DNA of 64,000 nucleotides, taken from contig JAUZSF010000003.1 of the NCBI GenBank assembly GCA_030949705.1, positions 62,001 through 126,000 of the forward strand, given 5' to 3'. Below are positions 29,128 through 39,494 of the stretch, in pieces. Each line of letters opens with the position of its first letter. Positions within the stretch are counted from its first letter, which is position 1. The position numbers were made by a program, and so were the translations under genes. The DNA comes from Robiginitomaculum sp. (lineage in GTDB: Bacteria > Pseudomonadota > Alphaproteobacteria > Caulobacterales > Maricaulaceae). The notes below the pieces were generated by a model that saw only the letters and a list, made by a program, of their open reading frames with translations, had not been told where the DNA came from and did not search any database.

Positions 29128-30394
29128 TTATTCCGTCAGGCCCGCAATGGCCCCGGCAAAACTCTCGGCATCAAAATCCTGCAAATCCTCAATGCCTTCG
29201 CCAATGCCGATGTAATGGATCGGCAAATGGAAACGATCGGAAACCGCCACTAGCACCCCGCCCTTGGCGGTGCCGTCCAGCTTGGTCATCACCAGACCCG
29301 TTACCCCGGCGGCCTCCAAAAAGGCCTCGGCCTGCGAAAGTGCATTTTGTCCCACGGTGGCATCCAGCACCAAGATCACATGGTGCGGGGCGCTCTCGTC
29401 CTGTTTTTTGATCACCCGAACGATTTTGCGCAGCTCTTCCATCAGTTCGGTTTTGTTTTGCAAGCGCCCGGCGGTGTCCATCAGGACAATATCCGCGCCT
29501 TCTTTTTTTGGCACGGGCCAGCGCATCAAAGGCCAGCCCAGCCGCATCGGCCCCGATCTCGCGCGCAATCACTGGGGTGTTTGTACGCTCGCCCCAAACC
29601 TTCAATTGTTCAATGGCCGCCGCCCGAAAGGTATCGCCCGCCACCATCAGAACCTTTTTGCCATCGTCATTCAATTTGGCCGCGATTTTGCCCAGCGTTG
29701 TGGTTTTTCCTGATCCATTCACCCCGACAAACAGCACCACTTGCGGCGCTGGCCCGGCACTAAGGTCCAGCTTTTTCTGCAAGGGATGCAGATCATCGGC
29801 AATCAGACTGGCCAGTGCCTCGCGCACTTCGCGTTCGTCAATATCCTTGTCAAAGCGATCCTTGGACAGCGCCTCGCCAAAGCGCAGCGCCAGCGCCGTG
29901 CCAAGATCGGAGGAAATCAGCAGATCCTCCAGCTCTTCCAGGGTCTCCGCATCCAGCTTGCGCTTGGTAAAGATAGAGGTCACGCCTTCGCCAAGACGCG
30001 AGGAAGAACGCTTTAGCCCCGAAGAAAACCGGGCAAATATATTAGCCTTTTTGGACTTATCTCCGTCAGAACTGTCCTTTGGTTTTTCGTCTTTTTCCGG
30101 TTCCACCTCTGCCCGCACCGGTGCCGCGGGTAACGGATCAGCAATCACAGGGGCCGGCGAAGAGGGTTTCTCTGGCTCTGGCTCTGGTGATGGTTGGGGT
30201 TCAGGTTCAGGTAGAGGTTCCGGTTCTGCGACCGGTTTGTCTTCTGGTTCTGGTAAGACGGGAGCTTCCTCAATTTCTGGCTCAGCCGTTGGCTCATCCT
30301 TGGGCGCAACGACATCCTCAACCGGCGGCTCAATCGCTGGAGTTTCTTTGCCCTTGTCCTCAGGCTTTTTCTTTTTCTGCCAGAACCAACGCAT
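29128..30394 (-). CDS. ftsY: Signal recognition particle receptor FtsY, one frameshift
   Basis: SRP receptor GTPase that brings translating ribosomes to the membrane translocon. The N-terminus is an acidic Glu/Pro-rich linker (residues ~15-110, many PEPEP repeats), then the NG domain: GVNGSGKTTTLGKIAAKL (P-loop), VMVAGDTFRAAAIEQL, LMDTAGRLQNKTELMEEL and MTKLDGTAKGG. The frame breaks at a 7-base run (29503-29509); removing one base joins ARAKK to EGADIVLMDTAGR and gives 421 residues. FtsY is essential, so a genuine lesion is very unlikely. Its start overlaps the mtaB stop by one base. Confidence 0.95.
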
Positions 30395-31671
30395 CAGGCC
30401 ATCGCCCCCCTTAATCGCGTACCGTCATGGCCGTCGATATGCACAGGGATAATGGCCCCGACACGAGCGGGCGTATCTTCGGGCAGTTGCACCGGTGAGA
30501 AATCGGCAAGGCGGCCAAAGCCTGGCTTTTCCACCAGCACGTCGCCGGTTTTCCCCACATGGCGATCCAGATGACGCACCAACGCCGCCGCGCCGACGTC
30601 ACGCAAACGCGCCGCGCGTTCTTTGGCCACGGCGGGAAGCACCGCGGGCATACGCGCCGCCGGGGTGCCGGTGCGCGGGCTGAACGGAAACACATGCAGA
30701 TAGGACAGGTCGCATTCCGCCACCAGCTTCAGTGTATTTTCAAACATCTCTTCGGTTTCGGTAGGGAAACCCGCAATCAGATCGGCCCCAAAGGCAATGC
30801 CCGGGCGCGCGGCCTTTAACTTGGCGCACAGCTCTATGGCCTCTTCGCGGCTGTGGCGGCGCTTCATGCGTTTCAGGATCATATTATCGCCCGCCTGCAG
30901 GGAAAGATGCAAATAGGGGGTCAGGCGTTTCTCATCACGCATCAGCGCAAATAGTTCTTCATCCATCATGATGGCATCGATGGAGGAAAGGCGCAGGCGC
31001 GGCAGATCTGGCACCCCGCGCAAGATCGCGCCCACCAGCGCGCCCAAAGGGGGCGCACCCGGCAAATCCTTGCCCCATGAGGTCATATCCACCCCAGAGA
31101 GCACCACTTCGGCGACCCCATTGGCGGCAATTTTTTGCACCTGTGCCACCACCTCGTCGGCCGTGACCGAGCGCGCCGGGCCGCGCCCAAAGGGGATGAT
31201 GCAAAACGTGCAGCGGTGATCACAGCCGTTTTGCACCTCGATATAGGTGCGGGCGCGGCTGCCAAAGCGTTCAATATTATGGGTATGGATTTTATGTTCG
31301 CCCTGAATATCTCCCACCTGCACCCGGGGGGTGTCGGGGGTGAAGTTCCAGTGCGGGCCGCTCATTTTTTCGGCATTGCCCAGCACATGGTCCACTTCGT
31401 CCATGGCGGCAAACATATCGGCATCCACCTGCGCCGCACAGCCGGTGACAATCACCTTGGCATTTGGGTTTTCGCGCTTGGCCCGGCGAATGGTCTGGCG
31501 CGCCTGTCGCACCGCTTCGCCGGTCACCGCACAGGTGTTGACAATCACCGCCCCATCCAACCCGGCATCGCGCGCATGACGGCCCATCACCTCGGACTCA
31601 AAAGTGTTCAGGCGACAGCCCAGCGTGATGATTTTGGCTTCATCCGCTTTGGTTTTGGCAAGCGTGCTCAT
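30394..31671 (-). CDS. mtaB: tRNA t6A37 methylthiotransferase MtaB
   Basis: Radical-SAM methylthiotransferase forming ms2t6A37 in tRNAs that read ANN codons. The N-terminal cluster cysteines are in ITLGCRLNTFESEVM, VNTCAVTGEA and VTGCAAQVDA; the radical-SAM CxxxCxxC is in GCDHRCTFCIIPFGRGPARS. I start it at the ATG at 31671 (MSTLAKTKADEAK), about 425 residues; the longer frame adds an Arg/Pro-rich leader. It is immediately upstream of ftsY, as in many alphaproteobacteria, but separated from dapF by two unknown genes. Confidence 0.94.
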   Translation of the reverse strand: MSTLAKTKADEAKIITLGCRLNTFESEVMGRHARDAGLDGAVIVNTCAVTGEAVRQARQTIRRAKRENPNAKVIVTGCAAQVDADMFAAMDEVDHVLGNAEKMSGPHWNFTPDTPRVQVGDIQGEHKIHTHNIERFGSRARTYIEVQNGCDHRCTFCIIPFGRGPARSVTADEVVAQVQKIAANGVAEVVLSGVDMTSWGKDLPGAPPLGALVGAILRGVPDLPRLRLSSIDAIMMDEELFALMRDEKRLTPYLHLSLQAGDNMILKRMKRRHSREEAIELCAKLKAARPGIAFGADLIAGFPTETEEMFENTLKLVAECDLSYLHVFPFSPRTGTPAARMPAVLPAVAKERAARLRDVGAAALVRHLDRHVGKTGDVLVEKPGFGRLADFSPVQLPEDTPARVGAIIPVHIDGHDGTRLRGAMA

Positions 31672-31742
31672 GGTGCGCGCAAAATGGGGCCGCCCCGCCC
31701 CAAAAGCAAGCCATGACCGCACCGGCGCGGTCTGTATGTTTG

Positions 31743-32939
31743 CTATAAGAGCAGGTCATAACATTTTTGGGTGAGGGCCGGGTCGATCACCGTACCTTTG
31801 GGTAGTTCAAGCTCTATCCCAAGCTTTTTGCCAATTTCCATAAAGTAAAGCAGGGCGCAAGTATTGTTGTTTTGTCTGTGGGTTTTGTCCTGGTCGGAGC
31901 GACTTATTTTCCCGGCCCCTTCCAACATCAGAGTGTGATAAAGAATACGGGTGTTCAGCATCCGCTTTGCAAGGGCGCGGTTTTTTGCCAAGGATGTGTT
32001 TGGCAAAAGGCCCAGGCGATAAAGTCGCGGCCTCATTTCAAACTCGAAACTTCGCCATTGTTTGTCTGTGAGAGAATGTTGGCGTGAGGCTGTCTCCTTC
32101 AGCAAAACCTGTGTGGCATCAAAAAGGGTATGGGCGCGCAGTTCACGATCACATTGCTGTTCATAAAAAGATGAGGCGACCTCAAACAAGCGCGCAGCTT
32201 CCTGGGCATTACGTCCGCGCAAGTAAATTGCTTTGGCATGATTTAGACGGTTTTGTAATCTAGCCAACACAGACGGGTTAAGCCTGTCGTCTTTTTCCAA
32301 TTGTTGGTAACCAGACTTAAGTTTTTGTATTTTTACAAAAACAGGATCATTTTCCGTATCTGCCTTTGTGGAGGCCAATTCTGCGACATCCAAGTTGAGC
32401 AAAGCCAGCTCAATCGCAGCCATGCGTCCGACATAACCGCCATAACGGTCCCAATAACTGATGTGATCATATTGGCGTAAATGATCATAGGCCGCGGGGA
32501 GTTGCGTTAATATGCTGCGGTAGGGTTTGCGATCTTCCGCGTGAAGGGCCGCTATGCCGTCAATCGTGATGGCCCGGTTAATTGCCATAGCCTGGTTAAA
32601 GGCCCCCTCGATATCAAAATCTTTGTGCGCTTTAAAATCATAGGCCAACGCCTTTGCAATGACCTCATGGGCGGCGTTTTTGACGAGGTTTGGCCGCCCT
32701 AGGGCAATGGCTTTTGAAAGCATCTGCTCGGAACTGGATCCGGCGTAAAACTGCGTAGTGCCGTTAAAACGAGGACTGGCGGAAAACTGGTGCGTTCTTG
32801 TGGGAAAACAATGGTCGGTTTCAGCAGCCTGTGCCTCAACATTTTTTGTTAAAGCAAAAAGAAAAAGCACCATGAAAAACACCTCATAGCGTTTGAAACC
32901 GGCAAACTCATTCCGTGGTAAGTTAAGGGTTTTCTTCAT
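31743..32939 (-). CDS. Exported, mainly helical protein of unknown function
   Basis: 398 residues from the ATG at 32939 (a TTG at 32957 gives six more). Residues ~18-36 form a signal peptide or anchor ending in NVEAQAAE, so the rest is probably periplasmic. The mature part looks helical with repeat-like stretches (KAIYLRGRNAQEAARLFEVA) and three scattered cysteines (DHCFPT, QQCDRE, NTCALLYF) plus one near the end (QKCYDLLL). No family recognised. The gene is more AT-rich than mtaB and dapF. It follows the HExxH-protein gene on the same strand after a 41-base gap, and the pair splits the usual dapF-mtaB neighbourhood. Confidence 0.65.
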   Translation of the reverse strand: MKKTLNLPRNEFAGFKRYEVFFMVLFLFALTKNVEAQAAETDHCFPTRTHQFSASPRFNGTTQFYAGSSSEQMLSKAIALGRPNLVKNAAHEVIAKALAYDFKAHKDFDIEGAFNQAMAINRAITIDGIAALHAEDRKPYRSILTQLPAAYDHLRQYDHISYWDRYGGYVGRMAAIELALLNLDVAELASTKADTENDPVFVKIQKLKSGYQQLEKDDRLNPSVLARLQNRLNHAKAIYLRGRNAQEAARLFEVASSFYEQQCDRELRAHTLFDATQVLLKETASRQHSLTDKQWRSFEFEMRPRLYRLGLLPNTSLAKNRALAKRMLNTRILYHTLMLEGAGKISRSDQDKTHRQNNNTCALLYFMEIGKKLGIELELPKGTVIDPALTQKCYDLLL

Positions 32940-32980
32940 GGCGCAATCTTCTTTCAATTTGGAAAGTTAGTACCTAGGAA

Positions 32981-33625
32981 TTAACACACAAAATTTGGGT
33001 CATAATTAAGGCTTCCAAAAAGTACTTTTGCAGCCTCCTGCACTTGCTCTTCTGTAGCGTTCGGGTTTGTTGCATGGATGATTTCATGCATAAATGTTAA
33101 TGCAAGAAACTCATTTTCATTATTAGCACCATAACTTGCCCCTCCATTTCCGTTTGGGCCGAATAAGTTTTCTATACGACTGTAATCCATAAAGATCGAC
33201 ATTTGCGTTGGACTATTTACGTATGAGCTGGCGAATACATCAGGATTTGATGTGACTAAAGAAGAAACAAAAATTTGAATCGTATGTGAGTTAATAAAAT
33301 TCAAAATTGAGCTCGTGTTAAACCCCATTCCGCCAATGTTCACACTATTGTTTGGGGTGCTTTGCAGCGCACCAATAAGGCTTTCAATGGCCGAAACTGT
33401 TTCTGGAAGACCAGCACTATCAATAGCATAGACAGTGCCGGTTAACCCGCAAAAATCTACTGAAGGGAAACTCGTTCCACCACTGTCTGCATTGAACGTA
33501 TTTTGCGTACCATCACCACCGCCGCCAAATGTAGGATCAATTAGGAAGTTGTTAGAAAATGTTGGCAAAGAAAATTTTTGCCCCGTTATTACAATTGCGT
33601 CTTCAATTAAAGTGTCATTTGTCAT
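32981..33625 (-). CDS. Putative small metallopeptidase-like protein with an HEIIH motif
   Basis: 214 residues from the ATG at 33625, which has GGAG 7 bases upstream. No signal peptide is visible. The N-terminus is EDAIVITGQKFSLP, followed by a Gly-rich linker (TFGGGGDGTQ, ~32-41). The C-terminal region has LTFMHEIIHATNPNATEEQV: H180-E181-x-x-H184 is the zincin metal-binding pattern, with Glu192/193 or Glu197 as possible third ligands. The residues between are Ser/Asn-rich with no family I recognise. Clearly more AT-rich than its neighbours, suggesting transfer. Enzymatic activity is inferred only from the motif. Confidence 0.6.
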   Translation of the reverse strand: MTNDTLIEDAIVITGQKFSLPTFSNNFLIDPTFGGGGDGTQNTFNADSGGTSFPSVDFCGLTGTVYAIDSAGLPETVSAIESLIGALQSTPNNSVNIGGMGFNTSSILNFINSHTIQIFVSSLVTSNPDVFASSYVNSPTQMSIFMDYSRIENLFGPNGNGGASYGANNENEFLALTFMHEIIHATNPNATEEQVQEAAKVLFGSLNYDPNFVC

Positions 33626-33731
33626 GTGTTTCTCCAAAATTATTTAGGTTGTCCGTTTGGCCAACAGATTGGAGAATAATATCGACGGTAATAGAGCAGT
33701 TGGATAAGGTAGATTTATCCTCTCATAGGCT

Positions 33732-34568
33732 TCACAGCCCCTCCATCTCTCCCTCATATTCCAGCTCTACCGGGCCGGTCATCAGGATATGGTTATCAGC
33801 TTCGCGCCATTCGATGAGCAATTCACCGCCATCCAGAATCAGTTTGGCATGTCGCCCCGTCAGCCCCCGCCGGTGACACGCGACCAAAGCGGCGCAGGCC
33901 CCGGTGCCGCAGGCCTTGGTCAGGCCGGCGCCGCGTTCCCATACTCGCAGGCGGATTTCATCTTTTGCGCGAACCTCGGCAAAGCCGATATTGGCGGCTA
34001 GAGGAAACAGTGGATGATGTTCCAGCATCGCCCCCAGGGTTTCCACCTCGATAGAGGCCACGTCTTCAACAAAGAAGACCGCATGAGGATTGCCCATATT
34101 CACCGCTCCCGGCAAAGAGAGGACCGGCGCATCAATGGGGCCGACCTTGATGTCTATACCGCGGGTATCCATACGCTCGGCCAGGGGGATTTCATTCCAG
34201 TCCAGCTTGGGCGGCCCCATGTCCACACACACCAGATGATCCCCGGCCCGGTGGGCGTGCAACAGGCCTGCATTGGTCCGGATGCACACCTGATCCGATG
34301 CCGCTTCCTGCATCAGCAGCCAGGCCACGGCGCGGGTGCCATTACCACAGGCGGAAACTTCCTCGCCCCCGGCATTCCAGATGCGCATAAACGCATCGGC
34401 CGGGGCCTCGCTTTGTTCAATCGCCATGATCTGATCACAGCCCGAGCCCCGTTCAGGGGTGGCAATGGCCTTGACCTGTTCCGGGGCCAGATACAGGGCC
34501 CCACCGCGTGCACGCACGTCAAATATGGCAAACGCGTTGCCGCAACCATTCATTTTTGCAAACTTCAT
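33732..34568 (-). CDS. dapF: Diaminopimelate epimerase
   Basis: 278 residues. The two catalytic cysteines lie in EEVSACGNGTRAVAWLL and LTKACGTGACAALVACHR, and the N-terminal FAKMNGCGNAFAIFDVR is the family start. It converts L,L- to meso-diaminopimelate for lysine and peptidoglycan synthesis. In related genomes mtaB usually follows directly; here two unknown genes intervene. Confidence 0.96.
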   Translation of the reverse strand: MKFAKMNGCGNAFAIFDVRARGGALYLAPEQVKAIATPERGSGCDQIMAIEQSEAPADAFMRIWNAGGEEVSACGNGTRAVAWLLMQEAASDQVCIRTNAGLLHAHRAGDHLVCVDMGPPKLDWNEIPLAERMDTRGIDIKVGPIDAPVLSLPGAVNMGNPHAVFFVEDVASIEVETLGAMLEHHPLFPLAANIGFAEVRAKDEIRLRVWERGAGLTKACGTGACAALVACHRRGLTGRHAKLILDGGELLIEWREADNHILMTGPVELEYEGEMEGL

Positions 34569-34632
34569 GCATTAAAGTTTAGTCACTTTAGACGGATTGC
34601 GCGAGTACCTTTTTGCCGTCATGGTGCGCCTT

Positions 34633-34660
34633 CCAGTTTTGGCCAGTTTTGGCCAGTTTT
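34633..34660 (+). repeat. Short tandem repeat, 10-base unit, 2.8 copies
   Basis: The unit GGCCAGTTTT is repeated (CCAGTTTT plus two full units) immediately upstream of the ribosome-binding site (GGAGAAACC) of the peptidase gene at 34675. A change in copy number would alter the 5' untranslated region, not the frame. Confidence 0.6.
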
Positions 34661-34674
34661 GTGGAGAAACCATC

Positions 34675-36830
34675 ATGCGCCTTCTTTCATCCCTTTCCGC
34701 TATGGCCATGGCGCTGGGATTAGCCGCCTGCCAACCCGCTGTGGAGCAAAACCCGACCATGAACACAGAGACGAAAACAGATTCCACCACGGCCATCACG
34801 GAAACGGATCCGCGACTATGGCTGGAAGAGGTGGAGGGCGAAAAGGCGCTGAACTGGGTCAATAAACAGAACGAGCGGACCCTGGCCGATCTGCAGAATG
34901 ATCCGCGATACCAGACCTTGTTTGACGAGGCCCTGGCCATTGTAAATGCCACCGACAAGATCGCCTATGGCGCTCATCGCGGTGGCTTTGTTTATAATTT
35001 CTGGCAGGATGCCGAGCACACCCATGGTCTGTGGCGGCGTACCTCGCTCGCCGATTATATCGGCGGCAATCCCACATGGGATGTGCTGCTGGATCTGGAT
35101 GCTTTGTCAAAGGCGGAAAACGAAAACTGGGTTTATAAAGGCGTGGATTGCCTCTCCCCCCACCTATGAGCGCTGTATCGTTACCCTGTCGCGCGGCGGC
35201 AAGGATGCCTCGGTTCGCCGCGAATTTGATGTGGCCAGCAAATCCTTCATCAAGGATGGCTTTATCATTCCCGAGGCCAAGGGCAGCACCGCCTGGGAAA
35301 ATGAGGACACGCTGATCGTCGCCACGGATTGGGGCGGTGATACCATGACCACTTCGGGCTATCCCTTTGTCAATAAGCGATGGACCCGCGGCACCCCTCT
35401 GGATAGTGCCGAGGAACTGGTACGCGGCGATAAAACCGATGTGGGCATGTGGCCATATCGAGTGGAACTGGGCGACCGGGCCATCATGTTCGCCAGTGAG
35501 GCCAATACATTTTACGATACCACCACCTGGTGGCTGCCTGAAGACGGGTCCCCGGTACAAGTGCCCGTGCCGGCAAAATCCAATTTCCAGGACGTCTTCA
35601 AGGGGCAGGCCATTTTAACCCTGGAAGAAGACTGGACGCCCAAAGAGGGCGGACCAACCTTTGCCAAAGGCGCCATGGTCTCTTTTTCCTTGCAGGATTT
35701 CATGGACACCAAAACCCTGCCCGAAGTGCATCTGGTGCTCAGCCCTGATGCGCGTTCAGCCATTAGCAGCGTCAGCGCGGCGCGCTCGGCGCTGGTGGTC
35801 AGTATGCTGCAAAACGTGGCCAGCACCGTTTATGCCTATGATTTTGATGGCAAGACCTGGACTGGCCGCAAGCTGGACCTGCCGGAAAACGGGGCCATTT
35901 CCGTCTCGTCCGTTAATCCTCATTCCGACATTATCTTTGCCAACGTAGAGAGCTTTTTGCGCCCTGACGCGCTGTGGTATTGTAATCTGGAAGATAATAC
36001 GGCCAAGGAAATCTATGCCCTGCCGGAGCGTTTTGATGCCACCGGCTTGGTGGTGGAACAACATGAGGCCACCTCGAAGGACGGCACCAAAGTGCCCTAT
36101 TTCATCGTCCATAAAAAAGATATGCCCCACGACGGCAGCACACCGACCCTGCTTTATGGTTATGGTGGGTTTCAGGTTTCCATGCGGCCTTCCTATTCCG
36201 GCACGCTGGGCAAGTTATGGCTGGAAAACGGCGGGGCCTATGTGCTGGCCAATATTCGCGGTGGTGGCGAGTTTGGCCCCAAATGGCATCAGGCCGGTTT
36301 AAAAACCAAACGTCAGGTGATTTATGATGATTTTATCGTCGTTGCCGAAGACCTGATCGCCAAAAAAGTTACCAGCCCGCGCCATCTTGGCATTCGGGGC
36401 GGCTCCAATGGCGGCTTGTTGATGGGCGTTATGTATACCCAGCGCCCGGACCTCTTTAATGCCGTGCTGTGTCAGGTGCCGTTACTGGATATGCTGCGCT
36501 ATAATCAGCTGCTCGCCGGGGCCAGCTGGATGGGCGAATATGGTGATCCGTCCGATCCGGTGGAGGGGGCGTTTTTACGCTCGATCTCGCCCTATCATAA
36601 TGTGGACCCCAACAAAGATTATCCGCAGATTTTCCTGATGACCTCGACCAAGGATGACCGGGTGCATCCGGGCCATGCGCGAAAATTTGGCAAACTGCTG
36701 GAAGATGATGGCAAAGATTTTCTCTATTACGAGAATACCAATGGCGGCCACAGCGGCGGCGAACCTGCAGGAAACCGCGCGTCGCGAAGCGCTGGGCTAT
36801 CTTTATCTTTTACGCCGTTTGAAGGATTAA
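34675..36830 (+). CDS. Prolyl oligopeptidase family lipoprotein (S9A), two frameshifts
   Basis: Starts at the ATG at 34675 with a lipoprotein signal (lipobox LGLAAC, Cys near residue 18), so it is membrane-anchored on the periplasmic side. It has an N-terminal beta-propeller and a C-terminal hydrolase domain with the catalytic Ser in GIRGGSNGGLLMG, Asp in DDRVHPGHARK and His in NTNGGHSGG. A C-run (35156-35161) shifts the frame after VYKGVDCL; dropping one C joins it to PTYERCIVTLSRGG. A second shift near 36755-36763 follows the catalytic His; correcting it gives NLQETARREALGYLYLLRRLKD and a stop at 36830, about 717 residues. Cleavage after proline in peptides is the expected reaction. Confidence 0.88.
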
Positions 36831-36851
36831 GAGCAGGAGAGAGCCGCCCTT

Positions 36852-38666
36852 CTACCCTGTCACGGCTTTCATGGTGTCCATGAAGCTGTCGATATCGGTA
36901 GAAACCTTGCCGGAAACGTCATTTACCACCCCGGTGGAGGCATTCATTTCATTGGCAGATTCGCGGGTTTTGACGATGGCAGATTGCAACAGCGTGACCG
37001 CTTCGGACATGCGGGCTGTCTCGTTGGCGACGGTATCAATGCTGCTGGAAATTTCATTGGTGGCGGCGCCCTGTTCTTCAACGGCGGCAGCAATGGCGGT
37101 AACGGCCTCGTTTACTTGTTTCATGCGGTTTGAGACCGCCTCAATAACCTGTACGGCATTGCTGGTTTGAGATTGTATGGTCTCTACCTGGGCGCGCACT
37201 TCATCGGTAGCCGAACCGGTCTGAGCCGCCAGCGCCTTCACTTCCTGGGCCACCACGGCGAAGCCCTTGCCGGCCTCGCCAGCCCGGGCGGATTCGATCG
37301 TGGCGTTCAGCGCCAACAAATTGGTTTGTTCGGCAATGCCGGTAATGATTTCCACCACATCGCCAATTTTAACACTGGCTTCGGATAAGGCATTGATTTG
37401 TTCCGCTGCATTTTGCGCCTCTTGTGCACTTTCACTGACCAGCTCGGCCGAGCTGGAAACCTGGCGGCCAATTTCCTGAATCGAGGCTGACAATTCTTCG
37501 GTTGCCGTGGCCACGGCCTGCACCCCATGGGCACTGGAAGTAGAGGCTTCGGCCACCACTTCGGCTTCTCGGTTGGAATCTTCGGAAAGGGCCAGCACAG
37601 CCTGGGAGGCCTGTTGCAGGGACGACATGGACGTGCTGATGGTGTCAAAATTACTCTTCACCCCGGTTTCAAAAGAACCGCCGGCGGCGATAAATTCCTT
37701 ATTCTTTTCGGCCATGACGGCGATGCCATTATTAATCTCGCCGGAGATTTCACGAAACCGCCCGGACAGGCCATCGGGCAGAATCCGACGCTCGAAAATA
37801 CCCTGACTGAAAGCCTTCATGCAGGCACCGGCATCGCGGACAAAAAATTCGGTCAGATCCATCAGATCGTTAAACGCATGATGCATTTTACCAATTTCGT
37901 CATTGCGTTTGATATGTACGACCCGCTCGGTCAACCGGCCTTTTCTCACAATATCCATTTTGTCAGATAGCAGCAAAATGGCAGCAATGGCACGTTGGCC
38001 AACCACACCAAGAAGCGCAATCACGCCCAATGAAATGGCAAACATGATACTCAGGGCAATGGTTGAATAAAAACGTTGTTTTTCGGCCTGCCTGGTTATG
38101 GATTCAAGATCCAGCTTGTTCCGTTCGACCAGTTTTTCAATGGCATTCTGGCTTACCTTCAAGGCGTCGGCTGCCTTGGCCGCCACCGCATCAAAGTCTG
38201 CCATGACCAGATTGCCACCGGCCGGCCCCTTGGCAACATAGGCTTCTGCCATTCTGCGTCCTGTCTCCAGATAAGCGGGAAAGATACTCTGTACCCCTTT
38301 GATGGCCTTGATAATTTCATCCAGGCCCGCCGATTGTGCCAGACGCAAGGCTTCCTGTGTGTCTGCCTCAAAACGTACCGCAAAGCTTTGGGCCTCAGCA
38401 AAGCCATCATCCAGGCCATCCAGGCCGCGTGTGGCGGAAATATCAGTCAGCCATTGCTGTACCTGTACCACATCAAAACGTATGTCCTTGGTCTTGGCGA
38501 CCAGCGGCAGAACCACCTCCATCATTTTTTCTGCCTGGGCTTCCTGATGTAATTCCACCGCATTGGCCCGATGCTGGGAAAACAGGGTTGTGCATAGAAA
38601 CCCAAGAGAAACCAGTAGGAATGCCCCCAAGGCCACCAGACCAAATTGTTTTAAACTTAATGACAT
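36852..38666 (-). CDS. Methyl-accepting chemotaxis protein
   Basis: 604 residues from the ATG at 38666. It has TM1 near residues 7-30, a helical periplasmic region of about 160 residues, TM2 ([20 protein letters not shown]), a HAMP domain, and a cytoplasmic signalling domain with the hairpin tip [20 protein letters not shown] followed by [18 protein letters not shown]. No PAS domain is present. The upstream gene on the same strand, 20 bases away, encodes a PAS-only protein, so the two may form one split receptor. It ends without a CheR-binding pentapeptide. Confidence 0.9.
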   Translation of the reverse strand: MSLSLKQFGLVALGAFLLVSLGFLCTTLFSQHRANAVELHQEAQAEKMMEVVLPLVAKTKDIRFDVVQVQQWLTDISATRGLDGLDDGFAEAQSFAVRFEADTQEALRLAQSAGLDEIIKAIKGVQSIFPAYLETGRRMAEAYVAKGPAGGNLVMADFDAVAAKAADALKVSQNAIEKLVERNKLDLESITRQAEKQRFYSTIALSIMFAISLGVIALLGVVGQRAIAAILLLSDKMDIVRKGRLTERVVHIKRNDEIGKMHHAFNDLMDLTEFFVRDAGACMKAFSQGIFERRILPDGLSGRFREISGEINNGIAVMAEKNKEFIAAGGSFETGVKSNFDTISTSMSSLQQASQAVLALSEDSNREAEVVAEASTSSAHGVQAVATATEELSASIQEIGRQVSSSAELVSESAQEAQNAAEQINALSEASVKIGDVVEIITGIAEQTNLLALNATIESARAGEAGKGFAVVAQEVKALAAQTGSATDEVRAQVETIQSQTSNAVQVIEAVSNRMKQVNEAVTAIAAAVEEQGAATNEISSSIDTVANETARMSEAVTLLQSAIVKTRESANEMNASTGVVNDVSGKVSTDIDSFMDTMKAVTG

Positions 38667-38686
38667 AACCTTAGTTCCTACTTCAT

Positions 38687-39244
38687 TCAGGCGGCGAGAG
38701 ATTGTTGTTCGATCAGATTGAACAGCCATTTGGTATAATCGACGGAATTTTGTGCACCGATTTCCTGTAACAATACCTTGTGGGCTTCCATCGCCGCTTC
38801 TTTGGGATGATTAAACTTGGCCTCCACCTCACGAAGGCGGGCATAAAGCGCCTCTACGTCTGAGCGGACATAAGATGGCATGCGCCGACGCGAAGAATGG
38901 TACCCATAAATTTCGCCGCTTTTAATGTGCGTAATCGGCGTCACATGGGCCAACACCCAGTAAAATCCACCACTTTTGGTGCGGTTTTTGACAAAGGCAA
39001 ATACCTCCTCACCTTTGCTGATATAGGTCCATAAATGATAGAATATGGCCCGGGGCATATCCGGATGGCGGATGATATTATGCGGCTGACCCAACAGCTC
39101 TTCTTCGGTCAGTTCGGCAATTTTCTGAAACGCGCTGCTGGCATAGGTCAGACGCCCCTTGGCATCGGTCTTGGTCACCAACAAATCATACTCGCCGACA
39201 ATGGTTTCCTTATTATTCAGGGAGTGCCGATTAAAAGTTACCAT
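38687..39244 (-). CDS. PAS-domain protein, Aer/CetB-like
   Basis: 185 residues from the ATG at 39244. One PAS domain (about residues 15-130) with [31 protein letters not shown] split across its first half, then [17 protein letters not shown] and [13 protein letters not shown], the pattern of Aer-type FAD-binding PAS domains. It has no HAMP, membrane or signalling domain, so it must act through a partner. The chemoreceptor gene 20 bases downstream is the obvious candidate, as in the CetA/CetB energy-taxis pair of Campylobacter. FAD binding is inferred from motif resemblance. Confidence 0.85.
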   Translation of the reverse strand: MVTFNRHSLNNKETIVGEYDLLVTKTDAKGRLTYASSAFQKIAELTEEELLGQPHNIIRHPDMPRAIFYHLWTYISKGEEVFAFVKNRTKSGGFYWVLAHVTPITHIKSGEIYGYHSSRRRMPSYVRSDVEALYARLREVEAKFNHPKEAAMEAHKVLLQEIGAQNSVDYTKWLFNLIEQQSLAA

Positions 39245-39494
39245 GTCATATACCCCGTGCTGTAATATCGCTGTGCATGATTGAAAGCCTCGATCAATCC
39301 ACACAACCGACTACCGCAAAATATGATTAATAATTTATCTATAATCAGAATAAGAATGGCGTTTGCTTTTACAGGTGATCCGCTTGCGCCAGCCATTTGA
39401 TTTTGCATGCGGGCAAAGTTGGCATTATCGTTGCGTGAAAAGGGCATACAGCAATTGAATTGCTGGGTTTTTGGTTCAAAATGGGATAGTGGCG

